Below are positions 20,354 to 26,999 of a DNA stretch of 64,000 nucleotides, piece by piece. The position numbers and the translations under genes were made by a program. The notes beneath the pieces are model-generated. The model saw only the letters and a program-made list of their open reading frames with translations. It made no database searches and was not told where the DNA came from. This stretch comes from Pseudodesulfovibrio thermohalotolerans (GTDB taxonomy: Bacteria > Desulfobacterota > Desulfovibrionia > Desulfovibrionales > Desulfovibrionaceae). The DNA lies in contig NZ_CP120635.1 of NCBI RefSeq assembly GCF_021353295.2, positions 3,179,501-3,243,500 on the forward strand, written 5' to 3'. Every line of letters starts with the position of its first letter. Position 1 is the first letter of the stretch.

Positions 20354-21373
20354 ATGATCGAAGCCAGACTCTGGAAACCGCTCAAGAACGGCGCGGTCCA
20401 ATGCAGGCTATGCAACCACTTCTGCGCAATCAGGCCCGGAGAACGGGGCCAATGCGGCGTGCGCGAGAACCAGGACGGCGTTCTCTTCTCCCTGAACTAC
20501 GGCAAGGTCGCGGCCCAGAGTCTCGACCCGGTGGAGAAAAAGCCGCTCTACCATTTCCAGCCGGGTTCCATGACCTATTCCTTCGCCACCATGGGGTGCA
20601 ACCTGTCCTGCACCTTCTGCCAGAACTGGTCCCTGTCCCAGCCGCCGCGCACGGGCGGTCACATCCTAGGCCGGAAGATTTCCCCCGAGAAGCTGGTCGC
20701 GGAGGCCGTGCGACTGGAGGCCGCGTCCATTTCCTACACCTACTCCGAACCGACCATCTTTTTCGAGCTGATGCAGGACACGGCCAGACTGGCCCACGAG
20801 CGGGACCTCAAGAACATCATGGTCTCCAACGGCTTCATGAGCCGCGAATGCCTGGACGCCCTCGGCAGCGACATCGACGCCATCAATGTGGACCTCAAGT
20901 GCTTCACCGAGGAGTTCTACAAGGATATCTCCGGCGCCCGCCTCCAGCCCGTTCTCGACAACTTGAAGCAAATCAAGCACGAACTCGGCTGGTGGCTTGA
21001 GGTGACCACCCTTCTCATCCCGGGCAAGAACGACTCGCCCGGTGAGTTGGACCGGCTCACGGACTTCCTCGCCAGCGAAATCGGCACGGACACGCCGTGG
21101 CACATATCCCGGTTCCACCCCGACTACCGGATGACAGACGCCCCGCCGACCTCCGGCAACTCGCTGGATACTGCCTACGACATGGGCAAGGCCAACGGGC
21201 TCAAATACGTGTACATCGGGAACATGCCCGGCTCTAACAAACAGGACACTGTCTGTCCGGGGTGCGGCAAGGAACTCATCAACCGATCCGGATTCTCGGC
21301 CCGCGTCCAAGGCATCCGGGACGGCCGGTGCTCCGCCTGCGGACAGGCCATCCACGGCGTGGATCTCGGCTGA
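20354..21373 (+). CDS. amrS: AmmeMemoRadiSam-type radical SAM enzyme (PflA-like)
   Basis: A 339-residue radical SAM protein of the COG1180 group. The N-terminus has a metal-binding cysteine set (CRLCNHFCAIRPGERGQC). The radical SAM motif CNLSCTFC is near residue 82, followed by YTYSEPTIFFE, which is characteristic of this subgroup. The C-terminus has a two-knuckle zinc ribbon (CPGCG, then CSACG). Members occur with AmmeMemo (AMMECR1/Memo) partners, but no partner gene is present here. The substrate is unknown. GGAGGTAACGCC precedes the ATG. It is translationally close to the upstream secreted protein. Confidence 0.85.
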   Translation: MIEARLWKPLKNGAVQCRLCNHFCAIRPGERGQCGVRENQDGVLFSLNYGKVAAQSLDPVEKKPLYHFQPGSMTYSFATMGCNLSCTFCQNWSLSQPPRTGGHILGRKISPEKLVAEAVRLEAASISYTYSEPTIFFELMQDTARLAHERDLKNIMVSNGFMSRECLDALGSDIDAINVDLKCFTEEFYKDISGARLQPVLDNLKQIKHELGWWLEVTTLLIPGKNDSPGELDRLTDFLASEIGTDTPWHISRFHPDYRMTDAPPTSGNSLDTAYDMGKANGLKYVYIGNMPGSNKQDTVCPGCGKELINRSGFSARVQGIRDGRCSACGQAIHGVDLG

Positions 21374-21572
21374 CCGGCTTGCAAACCGACCGCTTTTTCA
21401 GTAGGTATGCACACCCTGTCGGGATCGGCGCACCCAGTAGCGCGCAACGGCCATGCGAAAAAAAGACCGCACAGGCCCGATTCAGGAAGGTTTTCGGATC
21501 GCCGGACGTCCCGCTCGGCAAGGCTCCGGCCCTCCACCGCGAAGAATCCGCAGGGAATTTTCACCCGATTTA

Positions 21573-21649
21573 CGGAGTGTGGCGCAGACTGGTAGCGCGC
21601 CTGCTTTGGGAGCAGGATGTCGGGGGTTCAAATCCCTCCACTCCGACCA
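21573..21649 (+). tRNA. tRNA-Pro(TGG)
   Basis: The 77-base cloverleaf includes an encoded CCA. The acceptor stem pairs CGGAGTG with CACTCCG. The D arm is GCGC...GCGC. The anticodon stem CCTGC/GCAGG surrounds the loop TTTGGGA, giving anticodon TGG at 21607-21609. The T arm has GGGGGTTCAAATCCCTC. It reads CCA and, by wobble, other proline codons. A terminator follows directly. Confidence 0.96.
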
Positions 21650-21657
21650 CGCGATTA

Positions 21658-21685
21658 AAGGCCCCGGAATACCCGGGGCCTTTTT
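21658..21685 (+). terminator. Rho-independent terminator after tRNA-Pro
   Basis: GGCCCCGG pairs with CCGGGGCC around a short AATAC-type loop, followed by TTTTT. Confidence 0.85.
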
Positions 21686-21869
21686 ATGTATGACTTGCCA
21701 GGCAGACGTTTTCAGTTTTATCCTGAAAATGAGCTAACCATCACTTCCGCGTCCGAGCGTTGATTCAACGCAAAAGAAAATGCACCCCGAAACGCTTGCA
21801 GACATCGGCGTTCACAACGAGACGGGTCTTGGCGTACACCGAACTCCCCTTCGCAAGAGGAGATTACAC

Positions 21870-22295
21870 ATGCAGAAGGACAATCACCGACTGGACTGGT
21901 ACGAATCACTTTCCGTAGGCGTCCCCTCCATCGACGAACAGCACAAGCGCCTCATCGCCCTGACCGACCGACTCTTCCAGGCCATCATGGATGACGTGGG
22001 AAAAACCGTCATGGGCGACGTGCTGAACGAGCTGGCCGACTACACGGTCTATCATTTCGAGCATGAAGAGCAGCTCCTGCTTGAACACGGCTACCCCGAA
22101 GACCTGTTCACCGAACATCGCAACGAACACCAGGCCCTGACGACCAAGGTCCATGAGCTAATCAGCGAATACAAACGGAACGCCTCCTGCCTGGATTTGA
22201 CGGTCTACAAATTCCTGCGCGACTGGACCACGGACCACATGAAGGGCACCGACTCCCTGTACACGGACTTTCTCGTCGAACGCGGCGTTCGCTGA
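21870..22295 (+). CDS. Bacteriohemerythrin
   Basis: A 141-residue single-domain hemerythrin. The di-iron ligand motifs are in order: SIDEQHKRL (His25), YHFEHEEQLL (His and Glu), HRNEHQAL (His pair), and DHMKGTDSLY (His and Asp). Such proteins bind oxygen reversibly and in anaerobes are thought to store, deliver or sense it. I start at the ATG at 21870 because AAGAGGAG lies upstream and the family motif LDWYESLSVGV begins right after. The gene lies just before the selenoprotein peroxiredoxin, which supports an oxygen-defence setting. Confidence 0.93.
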   Translation: MQKDNHRLDWYESLSVGVPSIDEQHKRLIALTDRLFQAIMDDVGKTVMGDVLNELADYTVYHFEHEEQLLLEHGYPEDLFTEHRNEHQALTTKVHELISEYKRNASCLDLTVYKFLRDWTTDHMKGTDSLYTDFLVERGVR

Positions 22296-22424
22296 CCGGA
22301 CGCCGCACCGTTCCTCCGCACCCTGCGGCCGCCCATGCGGCCTCGCACCTTCACGGCCCATGGCCGCCCTCCCCCCTTGGCTTCGCGACTCATTGCGACA
22401 ATTAAGCACATGTTCAAAAATGAC

Positions 22425-22452
22425 TTGATATCTTCATAGCAGTACCTATTAT
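22425..22452 (+). promoter_or_regulatory. Promoter of the selenoprotein peroxiredoxin gene
   Basis: TTGATA (22425-22430), a 16-base spacer and TATTAT (22447-22452) make a good housekeeping-type promoter. The 5' leader to 22505 is AT-rich for this genome. No certain peroxide-regulator box was identified. Confidence 0.5.
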
Positions 22453-22505
22453 TAGTTGTATCGATTCAAAACGGTCGATCAATTGCCAAAATAAAGGAGA
22501 CAGCC

Positions 22506-23228
22506 ATGCCTGAAATCAAGGATCCCTCGTGCGAGCGTCCCGCACCCAAGGTGACGGCGCAGCCTCAGCCCGAGGAGCAGGCCCCGACTCCAACCAGCAA
22601 CCCCGAAGGAGGCTCCATGATCCGCGTCGGCCAGAAGGCCCCCGATTTTACCGCCCCCGCCTACATCGACGGCCAGTTCGGTTCCGTCACCCTCTCCGAA
22701 TACCTCGGACAGTGGGTGGTTCTCTGCTTCTATCCCGGTGACTTCACCTTCGTTTGAGCGACCGAGATTTCCGCGGTCGCGGAAAAGAACGACGAATTCG
22801 AGAAGCTGGGCGTCCAGGTCCTTTCCATGTCCACCGATTCCATGTTCGTGCACAAAATGTGGGTGGACCATGAACTTTCCAAGATGATTACCAAGGGCAA
22901 GGTCCCCTTCCCCATGCTGTCCGACGGCGGCGGCGCGGTGGGCACCCAGTACGGGATTTACGACAGCGCGGGCGGAGTCGACGTGCGCGGCCGCTTCCTT
23001 ATTGACCCAGACGGCGTGATCCAGGCCTTCGAGGTTCTGACGCCGCCCGTGGGGCGCAATGTCAGCGAAACCCTGCGCCAGATTCAGGCATTCCAACTGG
23101 TGCGCGAATCCAAGGGCACCAAGGCCACGCCTTCCGGCTGGAGGCCGGGCAAGCCGGTGCTCAACCCCGGCCCGTCCCTGGTGGGCAAGGTCTGGGAGGA
23201 ATGGAAGGTCTCCATGGCCTTCGAATAG
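22506..23228 (+). CDS. Selenocysteine-containing peroxiredoxin (AhpC/TSA family)
   Basis: One 240-residue protein read through an in-frame TGA at 22755-22757 as selenocysteine (Sec84). The TGA replaces the peroxidatic cysteine exactly: [13 protein letters not shown] against FYPxDFTFVCPTE in ordinary AhpC. The frame continues without error into full AhpC-type sequence ([24 protein letters not shown]). A SECIS hairpin sits at 22768-22785. Residues 1-37 are a Pro-rich extension with Cys9. A second good start, Met38 at 22617, has its own GAAGGAGG. The usual resolving cysteine (xCPxGW) is Thr here, so this is a one-Sec type unless Cys9 or a partner resolves it. It reduces peroxides. AAAGGAGA precedes the first ATG. 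A simple caller would split it into two fragments. Confidence 0.93.
22768..22785 (+). promoter_or_regulatory. Bacterial SECIS element for UGA recoding
   Basis: TTTCCGC (22768-22774) and GCGGAAA (22779-22785) form a perfect 7-bp stem with the tetraloop GGTC (22775-22778). The loop begins 17 bases after the UGA, and its first two bases are G. The same GGUC core is found in the E. coli fdhF SECIS that SelB binds. The element is itself coding sequence. Confidence 0.85.
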
Positions 23229-23246
23229 ATCGGGTTTGACCATTCC

Positions 23247-23283
23247 CAGGCCCTCCGGCTACCGTCGGAGGGCCTGTTTTTTT
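23247..23283 (+). terminator. Rho-independent terminator after the peroxiredoxin gene
   Basis: CAGGCCCTCCG (23247-23257) pairs perfectly with CGGAGGGCCTG (23266-23276), followed by TTTTTTT. Confidence 0.92.
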
Positions 23284-23309
23284 GGGGTCCGGCAAAACAA
23301 GGAGCGATC

Positions 23310-23651
23310 ATGTATTGTCTTTACGCATTCAACGGCGAACTGATGTGCTTCGTCCACGTCCTGCTCAACGCGCTGGACATGAAGGACAGAGGCAAGGAGG
23401 CGATCATCGTCTTCGAGGGCGCGGCGGTGAAGCTTGTGCCCGAACTGGAAAAACCGGAGAACCCGTTCCACCAGCTCTACCAAAGGGCCAGGGAAGCGGG
23501 GCTCGTCGCGGGCGCGTGCAAGGCGTGCTCGTCCAAACTGGGCGTACTCGACGCGGTGAAAGCCTCGGGCCTGCCCCTGCTCGACGACATGTCCGGGCAT
23601 CCGTCCATGGCCGCCTACATGGACAAGGGCTACACCGTTCTGACGTTCTAA
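23310..23651 (+). CDS. DsrE-family small cytoplasmic protein
   Basis: A 113-residue protein with the DsrE/DsrF-like fold pattern: a beta strand and loop at the N-terminus (YAFNGELMCFVHVLLNALDM), IIVFEGAAVKLVPEL, and the late AGACKACSSKLG segment with two cysteines in a CxxC arrangement (about residues 71-74), where sulfur-relay relatives carry a reactive Cys. Members handle persulfide sulfur or serve as small redox proteins. AAGGAGCGATC precedes the ATG. It follows the selenoprotein terminator by 27 bases, so it is a separate or read-through unit. Direct cooperation with the peroxiredoxin is an inference from position. Confidence 0.75.
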   Translation: MYCLYAFNGELMCFVHVLLNALDMKDRGKEAIIVFEGAAVKLVPELEKPENPFHQLYQRAREAGLVAGACKACSSKLGVLDAVKASGLPLLDDMSGHPSMAAYMDKGYTVLTF

Positions 23652-23657
23652 CCGCCC

Positions 23658-23700
23658 CCCCTGCGCGGGCCGAAAAACGGCTTTTCGGCCCGCGCAGGGG
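23658..23700 (+). terminator. Long perfect hairpin after the DsrE gene
   Basis: A 19-bp perfect stem runs from CCCCTGCGCGGGCCGAAAA (23658-23676) to its complement (23682-23700), with loop ACGGC. A T-run comes only 11-18 bases later (TTTTTTT near 23712-23718), so it is a strong RNA structure but not a textbook terminator. Confidence 0.6.
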
Positions 23701-23875
23701 ACTTGAAAGCGTTTTTTTCGGTTTTCACCCTGAAAAAAGCATGAAAACTTCACTTTTTACCCGCAAAAATCGAATTTTACCCGGCCAAAGCCCCTGTTGA
23801 AAGTAGACAGCCGAGTCAATTTATCATACAGACATACCGCTTTTATACAACAATCCGTTCGCGGACAAAGGGTGA

Positions 23876-23971
23876 GGGACGCCTGAAAGGGCCGTCCCGT
23901 TCTCTTTTTCTCCATCCGGGTTTTGGGGGTAGCACCCTTCCGCTATACGGAAGCCGCACATGACTGTGCGG
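23876..23971 (+). other. Structured 5' leader of the NSS transporter gene (unassigned)
   Basis: Three hairpins lie in series: GGGACG/CGTCCC (23876-23898), followed by TCTCTTTTT as in a terminator; TTCCG/CGGAA (23938-23952); and CCGCACA-TGAC-TGTGCGG (23954-23971). The ribosome binding site and ATG follow at once. The plan resembles an attenuator or riboswitch, but I could not match it to a known class. No protein gene is seen in 23701-23998. Confidence 0.4.
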
Positions 23972-23998
23972 CGTACGCTAAAAAAACGCAGGTGAACT

Positions 23999-25483
23999 AT
24001 GTCTCAACGTGAACAGTGGGGCTCCCGCGCCGGTTTCGTGCTGGCTGCGGTCGGGTCCGCTATCGGACTGGGGAACATATGGAGATTCCCCTACATGGCT
24101 TACGAGAACGGCGGCGGCGCCTTTCTCATCCCCTACATCTTCGCCCTGCTCACTGCGGGCATTCCTTTCATGATCCTCGAATTCGGCATGGGCCAGAAGT
24201 ATCGGGGTTCCGCTCCCAAGGTTTTCCGTGCCCTGGGCGCGAAATGGGAATGGCTCGGCTGGATGCAGGTAATGGTCGCCCTGGTTATTTCCATTTATTA
24301 TGTGGCGGTCATCGGCTGGACCATCAACTACACCGGATTCGCCCTGAACACCTCCTGGGGCAGCGACCCCAAGGCGTTCTTCTTCGGAGACTACCTTGGA
24401 CTGACCGATTCGCCCCTGCATCTGGGCTCGATCCGCTGGCCCATCCTGGCAGCCTGCACCCTGGCCTGGGGCATCACCTGGCTGGCCATCACCTCCGGCG
24501 TGCGCAAGGGCATTGAGCGGGCCTGCAAGATTCTGATTCCCCTGCTCTTCCTGCTCGTGCTGATACTCATCGCCCGCGTGGTCAATCTCCCCGGCGCCAT
24601 CTCCGGCCTGAACTACCTGTTCAACCCCGACTTCTCCAAGCTGGCGGACTTCTCGGTCTGGGCCGACGCCTACGGCCAGATATTCTTCTCGCTGTCCATC
24701 GGCTTCTCCATCATGCTGGCATACTCCAGCTACCTGCCCGAGGACTCGGACATCAGCAACAACGCCGCCATGACCGTGTTCATCAACTGCGGCTTCTCCC
24801 TGCTCGCGGGCGTGATGATCTTCTCCGTCCTCGGCAACATGGCGAACGCCACCGGCCAGGACATCTCCGACGTGGCCGGAGCCGGTGTCGGACTCGCCTT
24901 CATCACCATCCCCGCGGCCATCAACACCATGCCCGCACCAGTGTTTGTCGGCACTCTCTTCTTCCTGTGCCTGACCATGGCGGGACTCAGCTCCCACATC
25001 TCCATCGTGGAAGCCGTCAGCTCGTCCTTCATCGACAAGTTCGGCCTCAGCCGCAGGCGGACCGCTTCCCTGGTCTGCCTGATGGGCTACCTCCTCACCC
25101 TGGTCTTCACCACGGGCGGCGGCCTGCTCATTCTCGACATCGTCGACCACTTCATCAACAACCTCTGCATCCTCGGCCTCGCCCTGGCGGAGATTTCCCT
25201 GATGAGCTACGTCGTCGGTCTTGATGACATGAACGCGCACGTCAACAAGGTGTCCGACTTCCAGGTCGGCACCGCCTGGAAGCTGTGCCTCAAGCTCATC
25301 ACCGTGGCCGTGCTCGGCTACACCTTCGTCATGAACCTGGTCACCGACTTCGGCACCCCCTACGGCGGCTACGCGGAACGGGACCTCATCGTTCTCGGCT
25401 GGTCCCTGCTGCCCGTGGCCTTCGTCCTCGCCCTCGCCCTGACCAAGCGCGAGCCCGCATACGGCTTCGCCCGCCAACAATAG
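23999..25483 (+). CDS. Sodium-dependent amino acid transporter (NSS/SNF family)
   Basis: A 494-residue protein with about 11-12 membrane helices. The first helix has the family signature GSAIGLGNIWRFPY, which forms sodium and substrate contacts. Later helices include AYSSYLPEDSD and the broken helix FLCLTMAGLSSHISIVEA. Members import amino acids with sodium. The next gene is a 33-residue MetS-type subunit, so a methionine/alanine-type importer is likely, but the substrate is not shown. CGCAGGTGAACT precedes the ATG. A structured leader suggests regulation after transcription start. Confidence 0.92.
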   Translation: MSQREQWGSRAGFVLAAVGSAIGLGNIWRFPYMAYENGGGAFLIPYIFALLTAGIPFMILEFGMGQKYRGSAPKVFRALGAKWEWLGWMQVMVALVISIYYVAVIGWTINYTGFALNTSWGSDPKAFFFGDYLGLTDSPLHLGSIRWPILAACTLAWGITWLAITSGVRKGIERACKILIPLLFLLVLILIARVVNLPGAISGLNYLFNPDFSKLADFSVWADAYGQIFFSLSIGFSIMLAYSSYLPEDSDISNNAAMTVFINCGFSLLAGVMIFSVLGNMANATGQDISDVAGAGVGLAFITIPAAINTMPAPVFVGTLFFLCLTMAGLSSHISIVEAVSSSFIDKFGLSRRRTASLVCLMGYLLTLVFTTGGGLLILDIVDHFINNLCILGLALAEISLMSYVVGLDDMNAHVNKVSDFQVGTAWKLCLKLITVAVLGYTFVMNLVTDFGTPYGGYAERDLIVLGWSLLPVAFVLALALTKREPAYGFARQQ

Positions 25484-25492
25484 GAGATAACC

Positions 25493-25594
25493 ATGACCGC
25501 AACAGCAATCATCATGATGTGCGTCGGCCTCGGCGTCACCTGGGGCGGCGCCGCTTTCTGCATCCGCCTGGCCATGAAGAACAATCGCCACTAG
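25493..25594 (+). CDS. MetS-type small subunit of the NSS transporter (33 aa)
   Basis: A 33-residue microprotein with one membrane helix (AIIMMCVGLGVTWGGAAFCI) and a basic tail (RLAMKNNRH). It begins nine bases after the transporter stop, with TAGGAGATAACC as ribosome binding site. Position, length and the single-helix plan match the MetS family, a small subunit needed by the NSS transporter MetP in Corynebacterium. A shared terminator follows at 25617-25649. Confidence 0.82.
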   Translation: MTATAIIMMCVGLGVTWGGAAFCIRLAMKNNRH

Positions 25595-25616
25595 GCATCG
25601 CATAAACTCAAAAGAA

Positions 25617-25649
25617 ATGGGCGGCACCCCGGATGCCGCCCATTTTTTT
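25617..25649 (+). terminator. Rho-independent terminator after the NSS-MetS operon
   Basis: ATGGGCGGCA (25617-25626) pairs with TGCCGCCCAT (25634-25643), followed by TTTTTTT. Confidence 0.9.
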
Positions 25650-25686
25650 ATTCTTTCATCACCGGCCCGTTCACGGACCGGCCGCA

Positions 25687-26211
25687 TCACAATCCCTTTT
25701 TCTCGAAGAAACGGAACAGGAGCACCGCTCCCACCGCCAGAACCGCCACGGGTATCCAATGGTTGACGCCAAGCAGCGTGGCCCACGTAAGCTTGCCATA
25801 GCCGCCCCAGGCCAGAACCGTGGTCTTCATGGACGGATAAAGCTCGGCATACAAGGCCGCGCCGAACCAGCCCCCCAGAATGCCCCAGAGGCCGTCGAAG
25901 CGCCCTTCGCCGAACGCGCCCCAGGCCGTGCCCGGGCAATAGCCGAGAATGGCCCACCCCACGCCAAAGAGCAGCCCGCCGACAACCTGCCCGCCCAGGG
26001 ACGTGGCCTTGACGGACAAGGAGGCCATGCCGAGGTCGACGAAAAGGTGAATGAGCACCGCGGCGACCACAATGGCCGAAAACATGAACTTCACGATGGT
26101 CATATCGCGGAAGAGCAGCGCGCCGAGCTGCTTGTCGAAGCGGAGCACGCGGGCGCGTTGCAGAAGAACGCCGAAAAGCACGCCGGTAAAGAGTCCCATT
26201 GCGAGCGTCAT
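25687..26211 (-). CDS. YeeE/YedE-family half-transporter (second of a pair)
   Basis: A 174-residue membrane protein with about four to five helices. The family motif LGYCPGTAWGAFGEGR, with a conserved Cys, lies near residue 82. YeeE/YedE proteins pass sulfur compounds such as thiosulfate through the membrane with a relay of cysteines; full-length forms have two such halves. Here the halves are separate genes, as in PmpA/PmpB-type pairs. I start at the ATG at 26211 (MTLAMGLFTG), which overlaps the stop region of the upstream partner (stop at 26213-26215). The longer frame upstream overlaps the partner and is not real. Confidence 0.87.
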   Translation of the reverse strand: MTLAMGLFTGVLFGVLLQRARVLRFDKQLGALLFRDMTIVKFMFSAIVVAAVLIHLFVDLGMASLSVKATSLGGQVVGGLLFGVGWAILGYCPGTAWGAFGEGRFDGLWGILGGWFGAALYAELYPSMKTTVLAWGGYGKLTWATLLGVNHWIPVAVLAVGAVLLFRFFEKKGL

Positions 26212-26212
26212 G

Positions 26213-26734
26213 CTATTTCCCTCCGTAGAGAATGCGGGCGGCAGCAACGCCGCCGACAAAGAAGGCGACCATGGCCAGCGTCCCGCTGACCGACACCTGA
26301 GCCATGCCCGACAGCCCGTGCCCGCTTGGGCAGCCCCCGGCCATGCGCGCGCCGAAGAGGGCGATCGCCCCGCCCACAAAGGCGAGCACGAAACGCAGCC
26401 CCGGCCGCTCGCCATAGCGTTCCTTCCAGATTTCAGGAAGCGGCGTCCAGGTGAAGGACCGGGTAAAGTTGGCGCTCAAATAGGAACCGAAAAAAACACC
26501 CAGAACGAACAGCCATTGCCAATCTATGCCACTGTTCGAGCCGAAGTATTTCATGAAGTAGTCCGTGGCTTCGACATGCCCCGGAGCCAGCGTCATCTCC
26601 AGCAGCCCCACGGAACGGACATAGGACGTGGACGCGCCGAAATACTTGCCCGCCAGCAACACGGACAGAGCCAGGAGCAGGCCGGTCAATGCTCCCGCCA
26701 AATACGGATTCATGCCTTTATCGGTAGTCTTCAT
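26213..26734 (-). CDS. YeeE/YedE-family half-transporter (first of a pair)
   Basis: A 173-residue membrane protein with about four to five helices and the motif MAGGCPSGHGLSG (about residue 135), which holds the conserved Cys of the YeeE/YedE family. It is the partner of the gene at 25687-26211; the two are translationally coupled. Together they would form one sulfur-compound transporter. AAAGGAGGGTCC lies just before the ATG. No sulfurtransferase or TusA gene is adjacent, so the substrate is open. Confidence 0.87.
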   Translation of the reverse strand: MKTTDKGMNPYLAGALTGLLLALSVLLAGKYFGASTSYVRSVGLLEMTLAPGHVEATDYFMKYFGSNSGIDWQWLFVLGVFFGSYLSANFTRSFTWTPLPEIWKERYGERPGLRFVLAFVGGAIALFGARMAGGCPSGHGLSGMAQVSVSGTLAMVAFFVGGVAAARILYGGK

Positions 26735-26866
26735 GGACCCTCCTTTACGGTTTTCAAATCGAATAATACAGGTTCACGCAAAAATGAAAAGATGGATACT
26801 CCAGAAGGCGGGAATCCCCGAATCCGTCACAAACGTCCGGCGTCAAAGGGAGTTGGTGCGCCCGCA

Positions 26867-26896
26867 TTGACAAGCTCCTTCGCAACGGGATATTTA
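26867..26896 (+). promoter_or_regulatory. Promoter for the 27000 membrane protein gene
   Basis: TTGACA (26867-26872), 18 bases, TATTTA (26891-26896). It precedes the ATG at 27000 by about 100 bases. Confidence 0.5.
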
Positions 26897-26999
26897 ATAA
26901 ACCTGCTCTGGCACAAAAGCGTTCTTTTGTGCGCACTCCCGCATACCTTCGCGCTTCCGGTTTACGGCACGGCCTGTTCCGTCGCCAACGGAGTATTTC

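Noticed and set aside
21374..21572. Small gene between amrS and tRNA-Pro
   Set aside because: Open frames here lack a ribosome site and run into the tRNA.
22755..22757. In-frame stop read as a nonsense mutation or pseudogene in the peroxiredoxin gene
   Set aside because: It falls exactly on the catalytic residue, the downstream frame is intact, and a SECIS hairpin is at the right distance. Selenocysteine explains all of this.
22758..22780. Alternative hairpin GCGACCG/CGGTCGC right after the TGA as the SECIS
   Set aside because: Its loop would begin only about 8 bases after the UGA, too close for SelB function. The TTTCCGC/GCGGAAA stem with loop GGTC fits much better.
23872..23900. Cyclic di-GMP (GEMM) riboswitch, suggested by GGGACGCCTGAAAGG
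   Set aside because: The other conserved GEMM parts and tetraloop-receptor pieces are missing, so the resemblance is local.
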